NCBI GenBank assembly: GCA_000750105.3
Contig: JPHH03000025.1
Coordinates: forward strand, 124,001-188,000
Origin: Tolypocladium sp. Sup5 PDA-1
Lineage: Eukaryota > Ascomycota > Sordariomycetes > Hypocreales > Ophiocordycipitaceae
Length of the DNA stretch: 64,000 nt
Direction: 5' to 3'
Below, piece by piece: positions 54,830 to 64,000 of this stretch (the first letter of the stretch is position 1; the number at the start of each line of letters is the position of its first letter). The notes below the pieces were generated by a model. That model was not told where the DNA came from, made no database searches, and worked only from the letters and a program-made list of their open reading frames with translations. Position numbers and translations under genes: made by a program.

Positions 54830-57800
54830 TGTGAAGAATGTTGTTCAGCGAGTGTGAGTGACGTATATAAAAGGACCAAAATCGGGTTTGTAAAGGTGTT
54901 TGATATATGGAAAGCGAGATGTTAAAGATAACGAATGACTTTGACTCTACCAAGAAGGAAAAGGTTACGGATCTTCAAAGAAAAAACGAAAGAAGACAGT
55001 TGTGACTGATACGGGAACAGAAGAAGAGGGCAGACGAGAAGGAGGGTATCCAGATCTATATACCAACACGGGCCGCGAGCAAGCGCCGCCTGATCTGATG
55101 TACCTGGTAATGAGAGCAGACCTTGATGCCCAGGAGTACCAGGGCCAGCCCGGAGAGTTCCCACCGAGAACCAAGGGTTTGCCGAACAGACCAGAGCCGG
55201 CGACCCCTGCTCATCTCGAGCATGGGGTGACAATGGAGACTTCTCTCATCTCAGCCAGCGGGCCAGCCTGACACGCGCAGCGGGCGGTGGTAGCATGGAC
55301 TCCATCGCCGTCGGAGGTCTCCATGAGGACGACGGTTGCGCACATGCGGACCCTTGCCGCCGGTCCAACAAGTCGCGCAGGGGTCTGAGGGCATGGCATA
55401 GGATCCAGGGCCAGGGTCGCGTTGGGTTGAAGTCGAAACCAGGGGGTTCGAGGGCGAGAGTCAGGGAGCGTCTGGTCTGCGAGTCCATGCATCCTCAGCG
55501 CCCGCAGCGCTTTGGCCGCGCGCCAAGAGCAGCAGCCAATGGGGCGGCTCGCAGTCTGTGTGTCTCGCCCGACTGGACGACGGCCGCTATTCGTAGCCGT
55601 ATGTACGGATACACGTACGCATGAATACATGGTGCGCGTTGTGGTTACCTGCCTCGTTGGCATTGATGCGGTAGCGGACGAGTGCTGGCTGGACCGTGTT
55701 TGTTGATCGGTTATGCGGGATTTGTGTCTTCACATCCCGGGGACACTGTTACCTTGATGATGTTCTGTTTCTGTCGGACGAACCACGCACAGCCAACCAA
55801 AACCACAAGCATTCAGATCGCCCGTGAACTGCGCTGGCCGGGTCTCGCGAGTGCCTCAGAGTCAGACACCTGGCGGCTAACGCCTACTCGTACGGCTCGA
55901 AGACGGCGAGAAACGCGGGGCAGATCTGCTGGCGAGCCTCTGATCCATCGGCCTGAGACATCTAGTCGATAGACTACGGTGACGCTGGCGGCTACCGGTG
56001 GACGGTTGCTTCCAAGGTGTTAAGCTCACTAACACGACCTTTTCTGTACTGTGAAGTGAGAGTGACAGATAGACCAGTTGTGGAGGGCTTCAGCAGGGAA
56101 ATTGGCCAACGCAATTGACGTCGACTAGCAACAGCTGCTATCCCATGGCTGGCAACGCTGCTCCGTAGGCGGCGAGGCCAGTGGCCGAAGGGCTTCGTCA
56201 AGGGCCCAAGGAGGCATAGCGGGCGCCTCCGCTTCAGGTGGTTCGTTGGATAGAAGCGGACGGAGAGTCAGTGGAGGGCACAGGGCACCTCAACTTGGGC
56301 GCGATGATGATGTCGCGGGGTGGGCGAACGCTCCCCGTTTCCTCTTTGGTGAAACGCCACCGCCTCGTCCCAGTCTGGTGGCCTCAGGAACAAGCGCCAG
56401 AGAGAAGGGGGTTCGGGCGGGGACTACTGCAGGTACCCAGGTCCTGGAGGCCAATCGATCCAGCGGGGGACACCCCCCAAAAAGGCGGCGACGATTCACT
56501 GATTCACAGGGCTCTGCGCGCTGAGACGGTGTCTCGGGCGGGCGCCTAACCCCCTGGGGGACACCTGTCACGGCGGTCGTGGAAGCGCCGATTTGTCGCT
56601 TCGAGTTGAGGGATTCAGCTCTCCAGGGCTCTCTGCCGCTCGACGCGTTGCATCTTCAGTCCTTGACGCCTTGACGACGCCATGATTCTCCCGCTGGTCT
56701 GTCTATCTATGTTTGCATTAACAATCACACGAGGCTGTTGAGCAACTGCCGCCTATGTCATGCGACACAGCCTCCACCAGCCCAGCCCACCGCCAGGAAC
56801 AAGAGCCAAAGCCTGCCCATACTTCATGCGCTCGACAGCTCACACGTAGCAACGCCGCAACATCGCTTCCACCAGGCCCGGTCGCCCCAGCCTGCGCAAT
56901 ATCCAACCGGTGCCCCGAGCGGCGGCCAGCTCGGCTTCCCTGCTGCGATCGCGAGCCCGGGTGGGATGTCGACGACTCTGCTGGCCCACCAGGGGCATGG
57001 TTCTCCTTTCGAATATGGGTCCCTCACCTCGCTGTAGTTCGGTACTCTCCGTAGGCCGTATACGCCGTACTATTGTCCGCGGCCATGTTACCCGTCCCAG
57101 TGGCAGACGACACGTCAGGGCCCGGCAAGGTTCCGCAGCCGAGATACCTCGGGCCAGCGTTCAAGACGAATGCCTGTTTTGGCCTCCGTGGGGTTCTTCA
57201 ATTCGTGCTTGGAAATGAATTTGCCAGCCCCCCGTTTCCCATTTCCCAGTGGCGAAACTGACAGCAGGGCAACTGGGGGAATACGAGAGCGGAAATCACA
57301 ACCAAAGTGATCTATCCGGGACTTTGGTCTGGGTTGTTCCCGGTATCAAGGAGGCCGGCACAGGGGCCAGCGTCGACGGCTTACGGGCGTCGTCCAGTTT
57401 CATCCTCAGCCACCCCCAGGTAACGTGGACGCTGAGCCTGCGGGAGAGCACAGCGCTGCACAGGCATGGAGGCCACTGGATGCAATAGATCCCCCGATAT
57501 GGCCGTGCGATGGGCCGACGCTCTGCCTCACAGGACTGCCTGGCGGCTCTGGCCGCGTTACACGCCGTTTTTGGAAACCAAATCTCGAGATGCGCTCATG
57601 GCGGCCAGACGCAGCAGCGAATGTCACGGGCCGCGGCCTCACGAGCAGCTGCTGTCATGAGCTTAGCATATGCAGCCAAGGTTCGTCCAGAGAAGTTGAG
57701 GCTGAGATGCCCTGCCATCACAATACCTCGGCGCCCTCCTCGATTCGGCAGTGCACGGGCGGTGGACTGATAAATGGCTTGCACCCTCCACCATCGCCAG

Positions 57801-60800
57801 TTGACGATGTCCCCAAAAAGGTCCGGCGTGGCGCGACAGCAATTTCGTTTGCACCGCCAATATTGACACCGTCTTCCGCATAGCCGTGGACGTTTGCTGC
57901 CCGGAGACCCAGCCCATCGCTCGGCTTCGGCTCGATCGCAGACTTGGCAGACTCCCTATTGACGTCCACGGACGTGCCCAACGCCGTGCGCGACGCTCCG
58001 TGCGTCCTGGAAAGGTCATTTACTGAAGACTATGGGTAATAGGCTGCGCCCCCAATGCAGAGAGCACCAGAGATTGCAAGATTTCCATTTTTAGACCCCG
58101 CGGAACAAATGCCCCTATTAATTATCCAGTCGGTATTTCTACGATCTGCAGAAGGGATGCCATCAATTCACCCATATACCCAGCGTTCACCAGGGTCTTA
58201 TGTATTAGTGCAAGCCGCCCCGGGTGCGCCGGACACTGGTTCGTGATCTCCAGCCTGGTTGTGCGTTCTATATTCAGCTGATCTCCGAGTTCATTCCCAT
58301 GTCCTTCTTATTCTTAATTCTATTCATATGCTTGACCCTGCGACGAGCAGCCATCAGTCGAGTGCGAGGAGCCGAGTTGCCAGGCACATCCCAGCCCAGG
58401 GGATGTCCGGAACAGGGATTGGCCCAGGAGGTGTAGGGCTGCATCCCGTTTCGAGTTCCGGTGGTCGCCTTTCCTATTCCATCCACGACGAGCCTAGCCA
58501 CTGCTGCTGGCAGACGCACCTCAGCTATCCTCGTCGGCGTAAGCTGCGACTTGTCGAAAAGCTAGATTCGCTGCAAGAATCAAAAGCATGAAATCCATAC
58601 GGCGCTTCGTGAACTCTCAGTTATCAAATTGCCTGCTTTTGCATTCAGCACTGTAACAAACGCACGGCCGTTCCACCAAGTTTTGGCCCCTAGCGACGGC
58701 CGTGCCGCCGTGCTACGATTCGCCAATGCAGGTCATGGACGACCAAGACATCTAATAAACGGGCCCCCGTCCCAGGTTTTCACTGGAGATTTCCCTCGCA
58801 GACTTGCCGCCCAAAAGCTCGGCATACGTAGCTAAATCGGTCCATCGACACGGGCAGATCTGAAACCAGCTTGATCCCTTCGCCTCCAGCACGGCAGCGC
58901 CCCTGGGCCCCGCAGCTCATCTTCCACAGGCCCCAGGGTCCATCTCGGATGTCCTGCATGACGGCCGACTCGCGCGGCATACGGCCGCAGGCCTGAGCTG
59001 GGGGGACAGCCGTTGGGGCTGTGCAGTAAATAGAAACAGTAGCGGCCGTTTGGCGCCGTGCCGAATCAGCGGCTGCCGCTGCTCGCGCTGATCCCGGCTG
59101 GCTCCGGGGAGCAGTTCGTGTTCCTGGGCTGAACCGGGGCGGGTAGGCTCGTTTCACGATACGGTCGACCTGAGGCATGGCCGTCTAACCTCTGCTGCAC
59201 GGAGGTGGCGATGATGCTCGCCTCTTGAGGTGCAGGCCAGAGAAAAAAAAGGATGAAGTCTCTCGCGACGATGGAACAGCTGAAGAAGCTTCGAAATCCT
59301 GTTCGGACGACCCCAGCTTCGCCGGCTGGGAACGGGTTCGTGTCAGCCGTGGTGTCAGGAGTCAAGATGATGTGACAACTTGACGTTCTGCAGCATCCTG
59401 CAGCGGCAGGACACAGGACCGGGCGAGCTGATGGAGGCAGTCCATGTCTCCATCGTACGAGTCACGGCCGGCTTCCGATAATCGCATCGTTCATCGTTTG
59501 TTACTGCCAAGGATCTCCGTTTACCACCGCGAAACGCCGTCAAACAAGGTCTGTGAAGAGCAGATTACTGTCACCAGACTGTCACGAGCGCCTCCATGGC
59601 GCACGCGGCAGCGTCGTCATACCATCGAGAACATTCAAGAGCTAGGTTTCTGTGTTGGGAGAGCAAACTTTTCTCTCTGCATCTATACGGTTTATTGCTA
59701 CGCCGGCCGAGGGCCCATAACGGCAGCTTCGGAGCACCATGTGCAGTTGAAGTGGCATCATGTCCACTAGAATGCGGGCATACGACGTCACCTCCGACTT
59801 CTTCACGTTGGTGAGTTTGGGATGCACATGTTTATGTATAGTTCTTCTATGCTTTGAGAAAGAACCAACGCCTTCTAGAGCCCCTCGATATTACCCCCTT
59901 TCCTTTGAACCGATTCGTCCTCCCCCGGTTTCCGCCTGAAAGCCTGCCGCCGTGGCCAGCATCCATCCCCTACTTCGTACCTCCCATCGCACGACCGCTC
60001 ATCCTCTCGCGTATCCCTTGCCGATTCCACCAACGCAAATCGGTCCGAGGTATCCTGGCCCATGCCCAGGATTTTTTACCCGGGTGGCCAGACTTTTGAG
60101 CATCTGCGGGGCAGTTGTATTGCGGTGGGCAAGAGGTTAACGAATGCCCCAGGAATGACCGGCAAACCGACGTCAGGATGCTGTGCAGGCGCCACGAGCG
60201 GCTTTGGCATATGTTCGGGGGGCATTTGTTGTTCCCTTTACAATTCTGCTCTCTGTGCGGTTCTTCCCAACAAGCGTGTACTTCCCCATTCTCATCAGGA
60301 TTCCATTATTGGCTTCCGAGACAGTGCTACGCTCTCCAGTCCGGCCCAACTCAACGTCCTCCGGTGAGGTATGAAGCTCGTATGCCTCTTCGACATCAAG
60401 GGTTGGTTTGGAGTAGTTTGCGTCCTGGAGCCAGGACGATTGCACCACGAGCTTTGTGGTTTTGGGGGTGTCCCAACAACCACCAGGCCGAGGACCACCC
60501 CGGCAGTTACGACCACAGTCGCAACGACGCATGATTATGGACGAGGTTTCGATGTTGAATGGTAAGGGGTAAGTTCCAAGGTTAACCGATGCTGTGGTAT
60601 GCCTCGAGATCTGTTCTACGGAGCCAGCAAGCCAAAAGACGACGAGCAAAGCCTCCACAACCGCGCAATATATACCCAAGAGCAAGAGGACGAGCAAGCC
60701 AGAAAGAATCCCGTCAGAGAGCCGTTCTCTGAACGTGAATCGCCACAAAGACGTTGTTCTTCCCATCCCATAAGCCGTAGCGAGCGTTCGCCAGGGGCGC

Positions 60801-61801
60801 AAGGAGCTTGTGCCACGAAACCCCCGTAGGGAGGTAGACAGGGCTATGAACAGCCATCAAAACGCCCACCACGACGGAATATCAGTCTCGCTCTTGCTTT
60901 GAGCGTGAGTCGGGGACAAAGACGCTGCTCTGATGAGCCTCGTACGTGGTGTCGACTGCTCGGTGGTGGCGGCCGTAGCTGAGGATCCCCCTGGGGGCGA
61001 CTACCGCGACGCCCAAGCACTGCCAGGCAAATCGGCGACGTGATATCAGTCCGGTGCCTGTTTGCATGTGAATCAGGGACAAAGAAGTTGGTTCGCTCGC
61101 CTCCATGGCCGCTGGCGGTGTTTGTTCAGCGGGGCAACTGGCCCGGCCGTCCCAACATTGAAGGTCTGCCTTGCCGATCAGCCCCCTTTACCGACGATAC
61201 CATGCTTCTTCAAGGTGAACATTAGCTGTGAGATGCTGCTCATTCTTCTAGGAGCATCTGTCTCTGAACAGGTACATTGTCTGGGTCAGATCCTTCGTGA
61301 TGGAGGGCGGCGCTGCCCCGAAGGGACTGGAGCGGATCAGGGGAACAACTACGACGGACTATTGCTAGACACAAACAGCGACAATTCTCCTCCCCGTCTC
61401 ACTACCACGACACACACTTCCATAATCGAGTTGTCGCAGCGAACTGCAGCCTCCCAGGCAGGCCACCTCCAGCCCCATGCCGCGACCGCGAGCTCGGGTA
61501 ACACAAGACACGGCCCACCAAGTCTCTTCGCCTCCTCGACATCCCAATTTTACTCCTTGTTCTACATCATTCGATACCGTCAAAGGACTCTTCTTGGCAT
61601 GCGTGATGACGATGCATCTTGCATCGTCGTGTCCGGTCCCTCCTCGGGCAGAGCCCCCTACGAAGACGAGGCTGCCAGGATTCTCAGCCCCGGGCGGAAC
61701 GAGCAAACAAAGACCACAGGCACGGTTGTATCTCGGGAATGTTCTGGTGATGGACGCGATAGGCGACTGATTTCATTGTCTGCAGGTCTACGTCTCCTCG
61801 A
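54830..61801. other. Seven-kilobase gene-poor stretch
   Basis: The first few hundred bases are the adhesin promoter. Beyond that I find no gene I can support; open frames overlap on both strands and are rich in Arg, Ser and Pro. One tacttcgtac motif lies at 59971-59980. The only frame listed separately (60173-60802, minus) has a membrane-span-like segment but no family. Long regulatory regions, non-coding RNAs or lineage-specific genes cannot be excluded. Confidence 0.5.
60173..60802 (-). CDS. Possible membrane protein, unrecognised
   Basis: This 209-codon frame has one strongly hydrophobic segment near residues 33-59 (GILSGLLVLLLLGIYCAVVE, then ALLVVFWLAG) after a basic N-terminus, followed by a hydrophilic tail with CDCGRNCRGG and no further membrane span. 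No family is recognised. It could be a real small type II or III membrane protein or a chance frame; a second Met at codon 12 (MGRTTSLWRF) is an alternative start. Both ends lie in otherwise empty DNA. Confidence 0.25.
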   Translation of the reverse strand: MRPWRTLATAYGMGRTTSLWRFTFRERLSDGILSGLLVLLLLGIYCAVVEALLVVFWLAGSVEQISRHTTASVNLGTYPLPFNIETSSIIMRRCDCGRNCRGGPRPGGCWDTPKTTKLVVQSSWLQDANYSKPTLDVEEAYELHTSPEDVELGRTGERSTVSEANNGILMRMGKYTLVGKNRTESRIVKGTTNAPRTYAKAARGACTAS

Positions 61802-63792
61802 TCATCCACCACCCGTCATCTTCCGAAGCCGCTCCTCCGCCGCCCTCGCCCTCCGTTCCCGCTCGAGTTTCACCCTCATCTCCGGCGTCAGCCCGCGAGC
61901 CTCTTCCTCCCTACGCTCTTGAGGCGTCTTGGCGAGTCCGGCCGCCAGTGCGTTACCCCTGGGCTTCTTGCTGTCTACGACCCGCGGGCCCTCGGATCGC
62001 AGCCTCTCCTCCTCCGCCTTGCGCCTCTCAGACTCCTTCTTCTCGGCCTCTTGTTTGTCCCGCTCGTCACGGCGCTCAGCATCCGCCTTTGTCATCGCGG
62101 GCGGCACTTTGGCGTCTTCCCAAGCCCATTTACTCTCGCCTAGCTCCGATCGTGCTACCCGGAACGCATCCCGTGTCGACCGGTCGCCAGCGAGTTCGAA
62201 TGCCGTCTTCTCCTCTCCGTTCTTGATGAGCGGATCGGAACCTCCTCGAGTCAGGATACCCAGCACCAGTGGCGCCGAGTTCTGGGCGGCAGCAAGATGG
62301 AGCGGGCGAGGGGCGTGGTGGTTCTGTTCTGGGGGCTGAAACTCAAAGTCCGGACTCAGACTGTTGCTGCTGAGATAAGAGAGCAGCGCTGGCAGTTTTG
62401 AGCGCCGAATAAAGGCCTGTATCTGGGTGGTGTGCAATAGTGCCGTCTCCTCCGCCTCTGATAGCTTGGGCTTGGCCGGCTTAGGAGTCGGGGTCTTGGT
62501 GGGTGTCGACGCCGACTCCGCCTGCTTTGCCTCCTTTGCTGGATCAATCTCGTGTACTTTGAGGCGAGTCAACTCGATGAATGACCGCATCAGCTCATTC
62601 TGAGTGGCTCGCCTAGTGCTGAACGGGAAACCTCGAAGACGAGTATCATTATGCTGCAGCACCTGCCCTTCGTACGGCCCGAACAGTGTTCGTCGATTCG
62701 TGGTCCCGGTAGCGCGGATAAAGAGAAGCTCTGAGGTGTCCAGCAGCGCCTTCCAGTCCTGAAGCAAAGATCGAACGTCGTTGACCAAAGCTGTTTCGTT
62801 GTACCGACGGATGCTGGAACCTGCGGAGTGCGCGGTGCCCTTGGAGTTGTCATTGGCGGACTGCGAGCCACCCTGCTTCCGCCTCGTCGTGTATCGGTGA
62901 AACGTCTTGTGAGCCAGCACAGTGGCTTCTCTGTTCATAGTTGTGCCCCCCCTTGTCGGTCGAGGCGCCAGGGAGACAACCATGGCGGCGAAGTGACCGC
63001 CGCCTATCATGCAAAGAAAGATGTGCGGTCCCTTGTACGCCACATGCGGTAACGTCCCGTCCTTGGCGGGCTTGGAGATTGATATCGGTGCGACTTGCTT
63101 CTTCTTCAGGACATCCACGAGATCGGAGTTCCTCAACTCCTCTCCTGTCAAGACGGCCCGATAGAGGCCAAAGTACGTCTTGTCCGGCAGAACGGGAGAG
63201 CTGAACCATACCAAGGGCGGTTTGCCCCTATTGCGTCTGCCTGTGCTGCTCCCCTCGCTCGGATCGTCACCATCCCCGTCGCTTTTCCTTTCTGCTAGCC
63301 GTGCTTGTCGTTTCAACAGTGCTGTCAGAGTCGACTCCTGTCGCCCGTCGTCTTCCTCATCCTCAGAATCATCCGAATCAGATCCCGACAGAGATTCGTC
63401 CAGATCTCCGATAAGCTTCTCAAACTCTGACTCTGAGACGGGTTCCCGTCCACGCAGTTTCTGTTTGAGGTTGTAGTGGTGAAAGTCCGACTTGAGATGA
63501 CTCCGTTGATCTTGCAGCGTGGTAAACGTCAAACCGCACAATGAGCAGGATTGCGAGCCAACGAGATTGTCTGTGGAGGCGCTAGGGCTCTTCTCGCTCG
63601 GCGACCGAGGTGTCCCCTGGTCTGCGACTACGACTGAGTCACTGTCTGGCTTGAGCGTCAACGTCTCCAATACCTCGCCGGGTAGGTCGTAGACTGTGGT
63701 TCATCGTCAGCTCAACAGCGCTCCATCGCGGGGTCACGGCTTGATTTACCGTAGAGGGGTCGCCTGAGCAGCTCCTCGTTGCGATTCGCCAT
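61802..63792 (-). CDS. VMS1: VMS1 / ANKZF1 peptidyl-tRNA hydrolase
   Basis: Two exons (63750-63792, 61802-63693; donor GTAAAT, acceptor ACAG) give 644 residues. The first exon supplies MANRNEELLRRPLYVYDLPG, matching the LYxYDL start of the family. A C2H2 zinc finger (C64, C67, H80, H86/87) is followed by the VLRF1 release-factor-like domain with the catalytic Gln in GGSQSAND (Q292), a short ankyrin part (PRPLHLAAAQNSAPLVLG), and a charged coiled coil ending in a Cdc48-binding VIM-like motif (RRARAAEERLRK). The family cleaves peptidyl-tRNA on stalled 60S subunits in ribosome quality control and protects mitochondria from CAT-tailed proteins. The stop TGA lies at 61802-61804. Confidence 0.95.
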
Positions 63793-64000
63793 GCCGCCAA
63801 CGTTTTGTCGTCGCAAACTCGAGCTTGATTATCGTGGAAGCTCAAGAAGATGCACGGCAAGGGACTAACGGGACGTTTTGATGCTTTTCAAGCACTTCGG
63901 AGGCTCGGACTATGCCGTTGAGTCAGTCGGCAAGGCCCCACCATCAATCCCTATGGCTCATCTTATGACGCGCTGCTTATCTTATCGCCCCGCCCGCGTC
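63793..64000. other. VMS1 promoter side, window end
   Basis: The 208 bases to the right edge lie upstream of VMS1. No further gene is visible. Confidence 0.6.

Noticed and set aside
1..64000. Search by eye for CRISPR arrays, bacterial operons, riboswitches and intact transposons
   Set aside because: No regularly spaced repeats, no transposase or reverse-transcriptase frames and no terminal inverted repeats were found; the DNA is fungal nuclear in character.

Overview
The window looks like nuclear DNA of a filamentous ascomycete (Pezizomycotina, most likely Sordariomycetes, Hypocreales). Evidence seen directly: most genes carry short introns of about 50-90 bases with GT..AG ends and CTAAC/CTGAC-like branch sites, coding regions are GC-rich at third positions, and intergenic regions hold many short palindrome-like motifs. 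Families such as a Zn2Cys6/fungal-trans regulator, EFR3, Krev-1/RSR1 and a Mad1-type repeat adhesin are fungal. The Mad1-type adhesin hints at an insect- or plant-associated hypocrealean fungus, but that is an inference. I rebuilt exon structures by hand; every spliced model listed keeps frame from start to stop.

Layout. Positions 1-10,100 hold no gene I can support, apart from a decayed or partial exon pair near 6 kb and a possible small secreted protein near 7 kb. From 10.1 to 30 kb lies a mostly housekeeping block: an SDR oxidoreductase, the Ras-like GTPase Krev-1/RSR1 (8 exons), a tail-anchored-like membrane protein of unknown role, EFR3 (plasma-membrane scaffold for PI4-kinase), a small NIF3/YqfO-like protein, SEC21 (gamma-COP) and, divergent from it, ATP12 (F1-ATPase assembly chaperone). 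A decayed coding stretch follows at 29.8-30.3 kb.

From 30.6 to 44.8 kb the genes become accessory in character: a Zn2Cys6 regulator, a Baeyer-Villiger-type flavin monooxygenase, a second SDR, an HSL-type esterase, a D-amino-acid oxidase, an F-box-like protein with acidic repeats, and an agmatine-deiminase-family enzyme. The monooxygenase, SDR and esterase can be joined into one chemical sequence (alcohol to ketone to ester to acid plus alcohol), so this is a candidate catabolic or tailoring cluster with its own regulator. From 47 to 55 kb come a GPI-anchored aspartic protease, a probably peroxisomal acyl/aryl-CoA ligase with a GC-AG intron, and the Mad1-like GPI adhesin with 23 QSTP repeats.

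Positions 54.8-61.8 kb are again nearly gene-free, and the window closes with VMS1 (ANKZF1-type peptidyl-tRNA hydrolase of ribosome quality control). No tRNA, rRNA, CRISPR array or intact transposon was recognised.
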